This document shows positions 44,918 through 54,676 of a DNA stretch of 64,000 nt, piece after piece. Under the pieces are notes generated by a model. It saw only the letters and a program-made list of their open reading frames with translations, had not been told where the DNA came from and searched no databases. Source of the stretch: Caenispirillum salinarum AK4 (GTDB lineage Bacteria; Pseudomonadota; Alphaproteobacteria; Rhodospirillales; Rhodospirillaceae); the NCBI RefSeq assembly GCF_000315795.1, contig NZ_ANHY01000005.1, positions 124,001-188,000 of the forward strand, in the 5' to 3' direction. Each line of letters opens with the position of its first letter. Within the stretch, counting starts at the first letter, position 1. A program made the position numbers and the translations under genes.

Positions 44918-46219
44918 TCACCCCAGCATCGCCCCCGGCAGGTACGTCGCGATTTCCGGGATCAGCGTGATCAGCACCACCGCCACGCCCAGCATGAGGA
45001 AGAACGGCAGGGCCGCCTTGGCGACATACAGGATGTTCTTGCCGGTCAGGCCCTGCAGGACGAACAGGTTGAAACCGACGGGCGGGGTGATCTGGCTCAT
45101 TTCCACCACCAGCACCAGGTAGATGCCGAACCAGATGCGGTCGATGCCCGCCTGCTCCACCATGGGCATGACCACGGCGGTCGTCAGCACCACCACGGAA
45201 ATGCCGTCCAGGAAGCAGCCCAGCACGACGAAGAACACCGTCAGCGCGGCCAGCAACTCGTACTTGGACAGGCCCAGGCCGGCGATCCATCCCGCCAGGT
45301 CGCGCGGGATGCCGGTGAAGCCCATGGCCACGGTCAGGAAATGCGCGCCGGCCAGGATGAAGGCGATCATGCAGCTTGTGCGCGTCGCCCCCATGAGGCC
45401 GTCCTTGAAGCTTTCCCACGACAGCGAGCCCGAGGCCCAGGCGATCACCAGCGCCAGCGCCACGCCCACGGCGGCGGCGTCGGTGGGGGATGCGATGCCG
45501 GCGTAGATGGAGCCGATCACGCCGGCGATGAGCGCCACCACGGGCAGCAGCCCGGCGGTGCGGCGCATCTTCTCCATGAACGGCAGGCGGGGATCGTCGA
45601 CCGGGGCCTTGCCGCGGTTGAACAGCGACCACACCATGATGAAGCCCATGAACAGGGCCACCAGCAGCACGCCCGGCAGGACACCGGCGACGAACAGCCG
45701 CGCGATGCTCTCCTCGGTGGCGACGCCGTAGACGATCAGGATGATCGACGGCGGAATGAGCAGCCCCAGGGTGCCCGACCCGGCCAGCGTGCCGATGGTC
45801 ATCATGGGGTCGTAGCCGCGCTTCTGAAGCTCGGGGATGGACATCTTGCCGATGGTCGCCGCCGTCGCGGCCGACGATCCCGACACGGCCGCGAAAATGC
45901 CGCAGCCGATCACGTTGACGTGCAGCAGGCGTCCCGGCAGCCGCCCCATCCAGGGGGCGAGACCGGCGAACATGTCCTCCGACAGGCGGGAACGGAACAG
46001 GATTTCGCCCATCCAGATGAACAGCGGCAGCGCCGCCAGCGCCCACGAGTTGGCCGAACCCCAGCCGGTGGTCGCCAGCACCTGCCCCACCGGCGCGCCG
46101 GTGAACAGCGACAGGCTCAACCAGCCGACGCCAAGCAGCGACAGCGCCACCCAAACGCCCGAGCCCAGCAGGCCGAACAGCGCGACGACGAGGAACAGCG
46201 AGAGGAAAACGTCGGTCAT
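44918..46219 (-). CDS. dctM: TRAP transporter large permease subunit (DctM)
   Basis: 433 residues, about twelve membrane segments. Conserved pieces are GCGIFAAVSGSSAATAATIG (helix III/IV), GTLGLLIPPSIILIVYG and VEMSQITPPVGFNLFVLQG near the C-terminus. It is the transport subunit that works with DctQ and the binding protein DctP using the Na+ or H+ gradient. Separated by 7 bases from dctQ. Confidence 0.95.
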   Translation of the reverse strand: MTDVFLSLFLVVALFGLLGSGVWVALSLLGVGWLSLSLFTGAPVGQVLATTGWGSANSWALAALPLFIWMGEILFRSRLSEDMFAGLAPWMGRLPGRLLHVNVIGCGIFAAVSGSSAATAATIGKMSIPELQKRGYDPMMTIGTLAGSGTLGLLIPPSIILIVYGVATEESIARLFVAGVLPGVLLVALFMGFIMVWSLFNRGKAPVDDPRLPFMEKMRRTAGLLPVVALIAGVIGSIYAGIASPTDAAAVGVALALVIAWASGSLSWESFKDGLMGATRTSCMIAFILAGAHFLTVAMGFTGIPRDLAGWIAGLGLSKYELLAALTVFFVVLGCFLDGISVVVLTTAVVMPMVEQAGIDRIWFGIYLVLVVEMSQITPPVGFNLFVLQGLTGKNILYVAKAALPFFLMLGVAVVLITLIPEIATYLPGAMLG

Positions 46220-46226
46220 GGCGGTG

Positions 46227-46826
46227 TCATCCCCTCGGCGGCTTGGACGCGTTCATTTCGTCGGTCGGCGCGTCTTCGAAAGAGTCGGCAAGGTCGGCGC
46301 TGGCGTGCTCGTACGAGGGCATGCCGCCGCGCAGGGTGCGGACCAGGTCGTCGACCATGGCGATGCACAGGATCACCAGGCCGAGCGCCATGCCGCTTTG
46401 CGGTATCCACAGCGGCACCGGCACCATGCCGGCGGACACGTCGCCGTACTCCAGGCTTTCCATCACCAGGTTGATGGCCCACCAGGCGAAGTAGCCGGCG
46501 GCGATGGCACCCAGACTCAGGCACCACAGCTCCACCACCCACCGCGCCCGCCGCCCGGCGCCCTGGATGAGCAGGCTGACGCGGATGTGCCCGCCGTGGC
46601 GCAGGGTGTAGGCCAGGGCGAGGAAACTGCTGGCGGCCAGGAAATAGCCCGTGAAGTCGGCGTAGGACGGCACCACGAGGCCGAGCGGCGTGCCGGTGAT
46701 CCACTCCGCCACCTTGCCGATGGCGTTGGCGCCCACCTGCAGCAGCACGATGACGCAGATGAACACCAGGAACAGCGCCGCCAGCGCGCCGCTGCCGGCG
46801 TACAGGGTGTCGAGAGCCTTCCGCAT
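46227..46826 (-). CDS. dctQ: TRAP transporter small permease subunit (DctQ)
   Basis: 199 residues with four membrane helices and a soluble, acidic C-terminal extension (about 165-199). The helix II-III region YADFTGYFLAASSFLALAYT and LRHGGHIRVSLL is typical of DctQ. It couples the binding protein to DctM. Confidence 0.9.
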   Translation of the reverse strand: MRKALDTLYAGSGALAALFLVFICVIVLLQVGANAIGKVAEWITGTPLGLVVPSYADFTGYFLAASSFLALAYTLRHGGHIRVSLLIQGAGRRARWVVELWCLSLGAIAAGYFAWWAINLVMESLEYGDVSAGMVPVPLWIPQSGMALGLVILCIAMVDDLVRTLRGGMPSYEHASADLADSFEDAPTDEMNASKPPRG

Positions 46827-46911
46827 GGGCCGGCGTCCTTGGAAACGTGGAACCGTCGTCTCGGGAAAACCCGGCCGCCGCGCCCGCGACGGCCGGGGTG
46901 CTCAACGGGCC

Positions 46912-47907
46912 TTACAGGCTGGAGCGGTAGGCTTCCAGCACCTTCTTGCCCGGCTCGCCGGCGCTGGCGGCCCATTCGTCGGCCATGGTGGCACCGATGT
47001 CGCCGAAGCCAGCCAGCAGGTCCTGGCTCGGGTCCTCGACCGTCATGCCGTTGTCGGACAGCATCTTGGTCTTTTCGGCGGTTTCCTTCTGGCTCATCTC
47101 CCAGCCGCGCTCCTCGGCGGCGGCGGCGGCCTGCATGAGGGCCTGCTGGGTGGACTCGTCCAGGCGGCGGAAGGCCTTTTCGCTGACCACAACGATGTTC
47201 TTCGGCAGCCAGGCCTTGGTGTCGTAGTAGTGGTTGACGTAGTCCCACGCCTTGGAGTTCGCCCCCGTCGACGGCGAGGTGATCATGGCGTCCACGCGGC
47301 CCGTGGCGAAGGCCTGCGGCAGGTCCGGCACCTCCACCTGGGTGGGCACCGCGCCGGCCAGAACGGCGATGCGCTCGGTCGCCGGGTTGTAGGCGCGGAA
47401 CTTCATGCCGGTCAGGTCCGACATCTCGTCGATGGGCTCCTTGGTGTAGATGCCCTGCGGCGGCCACGGCACGCTGAACAGCGGCATCATGCCCTGTTCC
47501 TTCAGCAGGGCCTCGATCTCGGGCCTGCTGGCCTCCCACAGTTTCCTGGACTGCTCGTAGTCGGTGGCCAGGAACGGCACACTGTCGACGCCGTACAGCG
47601 GGCTGTCGTTGGACGCCGAGGACAGCAGGAACTCGCCGATGGGCACGATGCCCGAGCGCACGCTGGACTTGATCTCCGGGTGCTTGATGAGCGAGCCGGC
47701 CGGATGAACGTTGATGGTCAGGTCGCCGCCGGTGGCCTCGGCCACGTCATCGGCGAACTGCTGGATGTTCATGGTGTGGAAGTTGTTGTCCGGGTAGGGC
47801 GTCGGCATGTCCCAGCTGGCGGCCAGCGCCGGCGCAGCCCCCAGGGCGGCGGTCACGGCGACGGCCGCCGTCAGGGTCTTCGCCTTGGTGGTGAAAGCAC
47901 TCCACAT
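46912..47907 (-). CDS. dctP: TRAP transporter solute-binding protein (DctP)
   Basis: 331 residues with a Sec signal (about 1-29, ending ALAAS) and the DctP fold. The carboxylate-binding Arg is likely in GMKFRAYNPATER, with TGRVDAMITSP further on. Binds a carboxylated substrate in the periplasm. Divergent from the fused 5-oxoprolinase gene; known Bordetella DctP proteins bind pyroglutamate, so 5-oxoproline is the leading guess. GGGAGG lies seven bases before the ATG. Confidence 0.93.
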   Translation of the reverse strand: MWSAFTTKAKTLTAAVAVTAALGAAPALAASWDMPTPYPDNNFHTMNIQQFADDVAEATGGDLTINVHPAGSLIKHPEIKSSVRSGIVPIGEFLLSSASNDSPLYGVDSVPFLATDYEQSRKLWEASRPEIEALLKEQGMMPLFSVPWPPQGIYTKEPIDEMSDLTGMKFRAYNPATERIAVLAGAVPTQVEVPDLPQAFATGRVDAMITSPSTGANSKAWDYVNHYYDTKAWLPKNIVVVSEKAFRRLDESTQQALMQAAAAAEERGWEMSQKETAEKTKMLSDNGMTVEDPSQDLLAGFGDIGATMADEWAASAGEPGKKVLEAYRSSL

Positions 47908-48045
47908 TTTTTCTGCCTCCCGTTCTGATGACGATACAGGGTCGAAACATTTCAGCCGCCATGGGCGATGCAGCGGCGATGCCCGTTCGCTTGTTGCGAC
48001 CGCGCCGGGCTGCCGCTTCGACTCTTTCGTGCCGAGGCCATTCTG

Positions 48046-48076
48046 AGAAAACGTTGACAAAATGTCCACGTTTTCT
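48046..48076. promoter_or_regulatory. 31-bp operator palindrome of the dctPQM / oxoprolinase divergent region
   Basis: Fourteen-base arms, AGAAAACGTTGACA and TGTCCACGTTTTCT, pair with one mismatch around AAA. It lies 139 bases before dctP and 48 before the oxoprolinase, so one dimeric repressor could control both. The MarR-like protein encoded at the end of the rightward operon is the obvious candidate. Confidence 0.75.
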
Positions 48077-48082
48077 GACGAT
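48054..48082 (+). promoter_or_regulatory. Possible sigma-70 promoter overlapping the operator
   Basis: A perfect TTGACA (48054-48059), 17 bases, then GACGAT as a poor -10 element. If used, a protein on the palindrome would block RNA polymerase. Confidence 0.4.
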
Positions 48083-48123
48083 CTTGTAGATATTTTGCCG
48101 CCAAAGAGCAGGAGCAACCGCCC

Positions 48124-51100
48124 ATGTCCGCCGCGTCCGGCCCCTCTCCGTCCACCGCCGCACCCGCGCAGAAAGCCACGGGGTCCTGGCAGTTCTGGAT
48201 CGATCGTGGCGGCACCTTCACCGACATCGTCGCCCGCGCGCCGGACGGCACGGTGATGACCCACAAGGTGCTGTCGGAGAACCCCGAGCAGTACAAGGAC
48301 GCCGCCCTGAAGGGCATCCGCGACCTGCTGGGCGTGGGCAAGACCGACTCCATCCCCGCCGACGACGTGGAAGCGGTGAAGATGGGCACCACGGTGGCCA
48401 CCAACGCGCTGCTGGAGCGCAAGGGCGACCGCACGCTTCTGGTCACCACCAAGGGCTTCGCCGATGCCCTGCGAATCGGCTACCAGGCCCGCCCCCGCCT
48501 GTTCGACCGCAACATCATCCTGCCCGACATGCTGTTCGAGCAGGTGGCCGAGATCGACGAGCGGGTGCGCGCTGACGGCACCGTGGAAACGCCGCTCGAC
48601 CTGGAGCAGGCGGAGGCCTCCATGCAGGCCGCATACGACAGCGGCATCCGCGCCTGCGCCATCGTGTTCATGCACGGCTACCGCTACACCAGCCATGAAA
48701 AGCAGGTGGCCGACCTGGCGCGCCGCATCGGCTTCACGCAGGTCTCCGTCAGCCACGAGGCGAGCCCGCTGATGAAGCTGGTCGGGCGCGGCGACACGAC
48801 CGTGGTGGACGCCTACCTGTCGCCCATCCTGCGCCGCTATGTGGATCAGGTGGCGGGTGATCTGGGCGACACGCGGCTGATGTTCATGCAGTCCAACGGC
48901 GGGCTGACCGACGCCCGCCTGTTCCAGGGCAAGGACGCGATCCTCTCGGGCCCCGCCGGCGGCGTGGTCGGCATGGTGCGCACCTGCGCCATGGGCGGGT
49001 TCGAGCGGATCATCGGATTCGACATGGGCGGCACGTCGACCGACGTCTCCCACTACGACGGCGCCTATGAGCGCAGCTTCGAGTCGGTGGTGGCCGGCGC
49101 CCGCATCCGCGCGCCGATGATGAGCATTCACACGGTCGCCGCCGGCGGCGGCTCGGTGCTGTTCTTCGACGGCAGCCGCTTCCGCGTCGGGCCGGACAGC
49201 GCGGGCGCGAACCCCGGCCCCGCGTGTTATCGCCGGGGCGGCCCGCTGGCGGTGACGGATTGCAACGTCATGCTGGGCAAGATCCAGCCCGCCTTCTTCC
49301 CCAAGGTCTTCGGCCCGAACGCCGACGAGCCGCTGGACGCCGCCGTGGTGCGCGAGAAGTTCACCGCCCTGGCCGCCGAGATCAAGGAGAAGCTCGGCCA
49401 GGACCGCACGCCCGAGGAGGTCGCGGAGGGCTTCCTGAAGATCGCGGTCGAGAACATGGCGAACGCCATCAAGAAAATCTCCGTCCAGCGCGGCTACGAC
49501 GTCAGCGAGTACACGCTGGCCTGCTTCGGCGGCGCCGGCGGGCAGCACGCCTGTCTTGTGGCCGATACGCTCGGCATGAACTCGGTCTTCATCCACCCCT
49601 ACGCCGGCGTCCTGTCGGCCTACGGCATGGGGCTGGCGGACCTGCGGGCCATGCGCGAGCGATCCCTGGAGGTGAAACTGTCCGACGCCGCCATGGCGGA
49701 CATTGCCTCCGCCCACGACGAACTGGAGGCCGAGGCCCGCAAGGAGCTTCACGCCCAAGGCGTCAAGGACAGCCAGATTTCCGGCATCCGCCGCGTCCAC
49801 CTGCGCTACGAGGGCACGGACACGCCCATCGTCGTGGAGGCCGCCGACAAGGCCGGCCTGATCGCGGCCTTCGAGGAGACCCACCGCCAGCAGTTCGGCT
49901 TCGTCATCCAGGGCCGCGGCTTCATCGTCGAGGCGTGCAGCGTGGAGGCCGTCGGCGCCACGGAGCAGGCCGAGGACCCGGTCATCGAGCGCCCCGCCGA
50001 CGCCCCCGAGACGCCCGAACCGGCGGAGACGGTGCGCCTCTACTCCGGCGGCGAGTGGCATGACGCGCCCGTCTACGACCGCGAGCGCCTGTTCCCTGGC
50101 GACACGGTGAAGGGCCCGGCCATCGTCATCGAATCCACCGCCACCACGGTCCTGGAACCCGGCTGGGCGGCGGAGCTGAACACGCGCAACCACCTGGTCC
50201 TGACCCGCGTGGAGTCCCGGCCGGCGCGCGTCTCCATCGGCACCACCGCCGACCCGGTGATGCTGGAGATTTTCAACAACCTGTTCATGTCCATCGCCGA
50301 GCAGATGGGCGCCACGCTCGCCAACACCGCGTACAGCGTGAACATCAAGGAGCGGCTGGACTTCTCCTGCGCCATCTTCGACGCTGGCGGCAATCTGGTC
50401 GCCAACGCGCCCCACATGCCCGTCCACCTGGGCTCCATGGGCGAGAGCGTGCGCACGGTCATCCGCGAGAACGGGGCCGAGTTGAAGCCCGGCGACGTCT
50501 ACGTGCTGAACGCGCCCTACAACGGCGGCACCCACCTGCCCGACGTCACCGTCATCACCCCGGTGTTCGACGAGGCGGGTGCGGAAATCCTGTTCTACGT
50601 CGCCAGCCGAGGCCATCAGGCCGACATCGGCGGCATCACGCCGGGCTCCATGCCGCCGGACTCCACCACCGTGGACGAGGAAGGCGTGCTGCTCGACAAC
50701 CTGAAACTGGTGGAGGACGGACGCTTCCTGGAAGACGAGATCGTCAAGGTTCTCTCGTCGGGCAAATATCCCGCCCGCAACCCGCACCAGAACGTTGCCG
50801 ACCTGCGCGCCCAGGTGGCCGCCAACGAGAAGGGCGTGCGCGAGTTGCGCAAGATGGTGGAGCACTTCGGGCTGGACGTAGTGAAGGCCTACATGGGCCA
50901 CGTCCAGGACAACGCCGAGGAAAGCGTGCGCCGCGTCATCGGCAACCTCAAAAGCGGCGATTTCTCCTACGAGATGGACGACGGCTCGGTCATCAAGGTC
51001 GGCATCTCCGTCGACACGGAAAAGCGTTGCGCCACGGTGGACTTCACGGGCACGAGCGACCAGCGCCCCAACAACTTCAACGCCCCTTCGGCCGTGTGCC

Positions 51101-51783
51101 GGGCCGCCGTGCTGTACGTCTTCCGCACGCTTGTCGACGACGACATCCCCATGAACGAGGGGTGCCTGAAGCCCATCGAGCTGATCATCCCCGAAGGCTC
51201 CATGCTCAACCCCGTCTACCCGGCCGCCGTGGTCGCGGGCAACGTGGAGACCAGCCAGGTGGTGGTCGACACCCTCTACGGCGCGCTGCGGGTCATGGGC
51301 GCCAGCCAGGGCACCATGAACAACCTGACCTTCGGCAATGAGACCTACCAGTACTATGAAACCATCTGCGGCGGCGCCGGTGCCGGACCCGACTACGACG
51401 GCTGCTCGGCGGTGCACACCCACATGACCAACAGCCGCCTGACCGACCCGGAGGTGCTGGAGTGGCGCTTTCCCGTCCTGCTGGAAAGCTTCGCCATCCG
51501 CCGGGGCTCGGGCGGTGCGGGCAAGCATAAGGGCGGCGACGGCACCGTGCGCCGGCTGCGCTTCCTGGAGGGCATGACGGCCGCGATCCTGTCAAACCAC
51601 CGCCGCATCGCCCCCTACGGCATGGAGGGCGGCGATCCCGGCGCCGTCGGCCGCACGACCGTGGAGCGCCGCGACGGCACGACGGAGGAACTGGGCTCCA
51701 CCGACCAGACGCAGATGCACCCCGGCGACGTCATCGTGGTGGAAACGCCCGGCGGCGGCGGCTTCGGTTCGTCGAAGGGCTGA
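48124..51783 (+). CDS. Fused hydantoinase/5-oxoprolinase (HyuA-HyuB)
   Basis: 1219 residues. HyuA half (about 20-690): [19 protein letters not shown] for ATP binding, [29 protein letters not shown] and [10 protein letters not shown]. HyuB half (about 700-1219): [28 protein letters not shown] and a Gly-rich end (ETPGGGGFG). The two halves form one chain as in eukaryotic and many bacterial ATP-dependent 5-oxoprolinases (OPLAH), which open 5-oxoproline to glutamate. Hydantoin or acetone-carboxylase-like substrates cannot be excluded. First gene of an operon with the glyoxalase-fold and MarR-like genes. Confidence 0.92.
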   Translation: MSAASGPSPSTAAPAQKATGSWQFWIDRGGTFTDIVARAPDGTVMTHKVLSENPEQYKDAALKGIRDLLGVGKTDSIPADDVEAVKMGTTVATNALLERKGDRTLLVTTKGFADALRIGYQARPRLFDRNIILPDMLFEQVAEIDERVRADGTVETPLDLEQAEASMQAAYDSGIRACAIVFMHGYRYTSHEKQVADLARRIGFTQVSVSHEASPLMKLVGRGDTTVVDAYLSPILRRYVDQVAGDLGDTRLMFMQSNGGLTDARLFQGKDAILSGPAGGVVGMVRTCAMGGFERIIGFDMGGTSTDVSHYDGAYERSFESVVAGARIRAPMMSIHTVAAGGGSVLFFDGSRFRVGPDSAGANPGPACYRRGGPLAVTDCNVMLGKIQPAFFPKVFGPNADEPLDAAVVREKFTALAAEIKEKLGQDRTPEEVAEGFLKIAVENMANAIKKISVQRGYDVSEYTLACFGGAGGQHACLVADTLGMNSVFIHPYAGVLSAYGMGLADLRAMRERSLEVKLSDAAMADIASAHDELEAEARKELHAQGVKDSQISGIRRVHLRYEGTDTPIVVEAADKAGLIAAFEETHRQQFGFVIQGRGFIVEACSVEAVGATEQAEDPVIERPADAPETPEPAETVRLYSGGEWHDAPVYDRERLFPGDTVKGPAIVIESTATTVLEPGWAAELNTRNHLVLTRVESRPARVSIGTTADPVMLEIFNNLFMSIAEQMGATLANTAYSVNIKERLDFSCAIFDAGGNLVANAPHMPVHLGSMGESVRTVIRENGAELKPGDVYVLNAPYNGGTHLPDVTVITPVFDEAGAEILFYVASRGHQADIGGITPGSMPPDSTTVDEEGVLLDNLKLVEDGRFLEDEIVKVLSSGKYPARNPHQNVADLRAQVAANEKGVRELRKMVEHFGLDVVKAYMGHVQDNAEESVRRVIGNLKSGDFSYEMDDGSVIKVGISVDTEKRCATVDFTGTSDQRPNNFNAPSAVCRAAVLYVFRTLVDDDIPMNEGCLKPIELIIPEGSMLNPVYPAAVVAGNVETSQVVVDTLYGALRVMGASQGTMNNLTFGNETYQYYETICGGAGAGPDYDGCSAVHTHMTNSRLTDPEVLEWRFPVLLESFAIRRGSGGAGKHKGGDGTVRRLRFLEGMTAAILSNHRRIAPYGMEGGDPGAVGRTTVERRDGTTEELGSTDQTQMHPGDVIVVETPGGGGFGSSKG

Positions 51784-51787
51784 GGTC

Positions 51788-52441
51788 ATGACGCTGCGCC
51801 TGGACCACATCGCCATCGGCGCCGCCTCTCTGGACGACGGCGTGGCCTGGCTGGAGGACCGCCTGGGCGTGCCGCTGTCCGGCGGCGGCGCCCATCCCCG
51901 CATGGGCACCCACAACCGGCTGCTCAAGCTGGGCCAGCGCCTGTACCTGGAGGTCATCGCCATCGACCCGGACGCCCCGGCGCCCGACCGCCCCCGCTGG
52001 TTCGGCCTGGATGATCCGGCGGTGCAAGCGCGTCTGGCGGAGCGTCCGCGCCTGCTGGCCTGGATCGCGCGCACCAACGACATCGGCGCCACCCTCGCCC
52101 AGGGGCCGGAAGGCCTGGGCGAAGTCCAGCCCATGAGCCGGGGCGACCTGGAGTGGCGCATCACTGTGCGGCCGGATGGCGCACCGCCGGCGGGCGGGGC
52201 GCTGCCGCTGCTGATCCAGTGGCCGCAAGACCGTCACCCGGCCGACGGCCTGCCGGAAAGCGGCTGCCGGCTGGAACGCCTGACGCTCCGCCACACCGCG
52301 CCCGAGCGCATCCGCGACGGCCTCATGCGGCTGGAGTTCGTCGCCGGCCCCGCCGCCGTGGTCGCCACGCCCGACGAGGCGCCGGGGCTGGCCGCGGACA
52401 TCCGCACGCCGCGCGGCCGCACCGTCGTCATCGACAGCTGA
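51788..52441 (+). CDS. Glyoxalase-like (VOC superfamily) protein
   Basis: 217 residues. RLDHIAIGAASLDDGVAWLE at the N-terminus and a length near 200 match Glyoxalase_3/VOC proteins. The first His (HIAIG) could bind metal; other ligands are not certain. Role in the oxoproline operon unknown; detoxifying or isomerising a related metabolite is possible. Four bases after the oxoprolinase stop. Confidence 0.75.
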   Translation: MTLRLDHIAIGAASLDDGVAWLEDRLGVPLSGGGAHPRMGTHNRLLKLGQRLYLEVIAIDPDAPAPDRPRWFGLDDPAVQARLAERPRLLAWIARTNDIGATLAQGPEGLGEVQPMSRGDLEWRITVRPDGAPPAGGALPLLIQWPQDRHPADGLPESGCRLERLTLRHTAPERIRDGLMRLEFVAGPAAVVATPDEAPGLAADIRTPRGRTVVIDS

Positions 52442-52472
52442 CCACAGCCGCCAGACAGCAAGGGGAGAGACC

Positions 52473-53039
52473 ATGAGCAACCAGCACAAGGACGACGCCG
52501 CGACGGCCGGTCCCGACGACCCGACCGCCCCGCCCAAGCCGCGCCGCATCGTCTCGTCGGAGCATCTGGTCAGCGAGCGGGCGGCGGAACTGTCGGAGTT
52601 CGAGTTCGGCCTGATCGTCAGCTTCCATGCCTTTTCCCGCTGGATGGTCCGCTGCATGCAGGCCGTGGGGCTGGAGGACGTGAACGCGCTGGACGTTCTG
52701 GTGCTGCACACCTGCAATCATAAAAAGCGGGAAAAGCGCCTGGCCGACATCTGCTTCACCCTGAACGTGGAAGACACCCATACCGTCAGCTATTCCTTGA
52801 AAAAGCTGGAGAAGTTGGAGCTGGTGGAGCGCACCAAGCGCGGCAAGGAGGTGTGGTTCACCACCACGGGCCGCGGCGCCTGGGTGTGCAGCGGCTACCG
52901 CCACGTGCGCGAGGACTGCCTGGTGACCACCTTCGAAAGCATGGGTCTGGACCCCAAGGACATCGGCGACCTCGCCGGCAAGCTCCGCGCCCTGTCCGGC
53001 CTCTACGGCCAGGCGGCACGGGCGGCGACGGTGTTGTAG
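52473..53039 (+). CDS. MarR-like winged-helix transcriptional regulator
   Basis: 188 residues. The wHTH region (about 75-135) reads LADICFTLNVEDTHTVSYSL, then KKLEKLELVERTKRGKEVWF with the wing. N-terminal helices probably dimerise. Last gene of the oxoprolinase operon (GGGGAGAG before the ATG), and the best candidate to bind the 31-bp palindrome upstream of the operon, giving autoregulation by substrate. Confidence 0.8.
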   Translation: MSNQHKDDAATAGPDDPTAPPKPRRIVSSEHLVSERAAELSEFEFGLIVSFHAFSRWMVRCMQAVGLEDVNALDVLVLHTCNHKKREKRLADICFTLNVEDTHTVSYSLKKLEKLELVERTKRGKEVWFTTTGRGAWVCSGYRHVREDCLVTTFESMGLDPKDIGDLAGKLRALSGLYGQAARAATVL

Positions 53040-53166
53040 AGCCCTTCGTCTCAGACCCTCGTCGCATCGGGGCTATCCCCTTCCGCCCGTTGCCGATCCC
53101 TTCGGTCCCGGGTAGCATGAAGGTTGAAGTCACGGGTGCAGCACGGCATTTGGGGGGCCGCTCGCC

Positions 53167-54603
53167 ATGGACAGCGTGAACAGCGCCGGGCCGGCCCGCG
53201 GGCCGCAGCGCCGGCGCCCATGGGTGGCCGCCGTTCTGGCCATGGCGCTGACGGCGCTTGCGCTTCTGGGCGTGGAGCGGCTGGTCGCGGCCTCCACCGA
53301 GGCCGCGGAGCACGCCGCCGTGCTGGATCGCACGGCAACGCTGCGCGCGCGGCTGGAGCAGGTCGTCAACCGCAACGTCCTGCTGCTGCGCGGCCTGACG
53401 GCGCACATGTCCCACTATCCCGAAACCAGCGAGGCCGAATTCACCCGCCTCGCCCGCGCCCTGATCACCGACGGCCCCCAGATTCGCAACCTGGCCTTCG
53501 CGCGCGGCACCACGCTGACCTACGCCTATCCCAAGGGGCCCAATGCCGCCACCATCGGCGTCGACGTCGCCGCGCTGCCGGAACAGCGAGACGCGGTGCT
53601 GCGCGCCATCAACGCCCGCGACGTGGTGGTCGCCGGCCCCGTCCCCCTCATCCAGGGCGGCGAAGGGCTGATCGGACGCATGCCCGTGTTCCTGTCCCCG
53701 TCGGACGGCCCGCCGGCCAGCGGGCCCTTCGTCGGGCTGGTGACCATGGCCATGGATTCCCGCGGGCTGTGGCGCGATGCCGGCCTGCTCGACCCCGAGC
53801 TGCCGCTGCGCGTCGCCCTGCGCGGCCGGGATGCCACGGGTGCGGCGGGCGACCTGTTCTTCGGCGACGCGGCGGTCTTCCGCAGCGATCCGGTACTGCT
53901 GGACGTCTCGCTGGCCGGTCAGGGCACGTGGCAGCTGGCCGCCGTGCCCGCAGCCGGGTGGTCGGGCGGAGGCGCCGTGCTGTGGATCGTCCGCGCCCTT
54001 GCCTTCGCCCTGGTGGTGACGGCGGGGGTGCTGGCCCGGCTGCTGACGGCCCGGGCCGAGGAACGCCGCCGGGTGGAGACCGCCCTGCGCCGCACCGCCA
54101 CGGTCGACCTGGAAACCGGCGTCGACAACCGCCGCCGCTTCGAGGACGCGGGCGCCGCCGAGATGGCCCGCTGCCGGCGCTTCGGCCATCAGCTCACGGT
54201 GCTTGCGATCCGCCTGAGCGATGCCGACGCCCTGGACGCCCGCCACGGCGCCGGCGCCGCCGCCGCCGTGCGCCGGGCCGTGGCGGCCCAGGCGCGGGAA
54301 TCGCTGCGCATGATCGACACCGTGGCGCGCGTGTCCCCCGACGTCTTCGCCGTGCTGCTGCCGGAAACCGAGCCCCTGGACGCCGCCGTGGCGGGGCGCC
54401 GGCTGATCCATCACATCGACCTGACGGGGGTGCCATGGCGCGACCAGACGGTGGTGCCGCGCATCGACATCGCGGTCACCCGCCTGCGCCGCGAGGACGG
54501 CGGCATCGTCGATACGCTGGAGCGCGCCCTGGCCAGGCTTCCCGGCGGACTGGCGGAAGAAGCCCCGCCCGGCCGCGCCGCACCGCCGGCGGCGGTCGCC
54601 TAG
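53167..54603 (+). CDS. CHASE-domain membrane protein with degenerate GGDEF domain
   Basis: 478 residues. Two membrane helices (about 19-42 and 273-297) enclose a periplasmic CHASE sensor domain (about 70-250, with PQIRNLAFARG and NARDVVVAGP). The cytoplasmic domain starts like a diguanylate cyclase (TATVDLETGVDNRRRFEDAG) but the active-site GGDEF is SPDVF at 390-394 in RVSPDVFAVLLPETE, so it should not make cyclic-di-GMP; it could bind GTP or act as a scaffold. It precedes the hybrid kinase by 73 bases. Confidence 0.78.
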   Translation: MDSVNSAGPARGPQRRRPWVAAVLAMALTALALLGVERLVAASTEAAEHAAVLDRTATLRARLEQVVNRNVLLLRGLTAHMSHYPETSEAEFTRLARALITDGPQIRNLAFARGTTLTYAYPKGPNAATIGVDVAALPEQRDAVLRAINARDVVVAGPVPLIQGGEGLIGRMPVFLSPSDGPPASGPFVGLVTMAMDSRGLWRDAGLLDPELPLRVALRGRDATGAAGDLFFGDAAVFRSDPVLLDVSLAGQGTWQLAAVPAAGWSGGGAVLWIVRALAFALVVTAGVLARLLTARAEERRRVETALRRTATVDLETGVDNRRRFEDAGAAEMARCRRFGHQLTVLAIRLSDADALDARHGAGAAAAVRRAVAAQARESLRMIDTVARVSPDVFAVLLPETEPLDAAVAGRRLIHHIDLTGVPWRDQTVVPRIDIAVTRLRREDGGIVDTLERALARLPGGLAEEAPPGRAAPPAAVA

Positions 54604-54676
54604 TGGTGGAAGTGCCGCGCGTGGTATCATCGTCCTCCGATCGTAGCGCTGCCCGTCTTTCGAGGACCCTGCCATC

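Noticed and set aside
46912-51528. Very long minus-strand open frame opposite the fused oxoprolinase
   Set aside because: Only the part after 47907 is a gene (dctP). The rest is an antisense shadow in GC-rich DNA: His/Gly/Val-rich with no domain, opposite a fully conserved enzyme.
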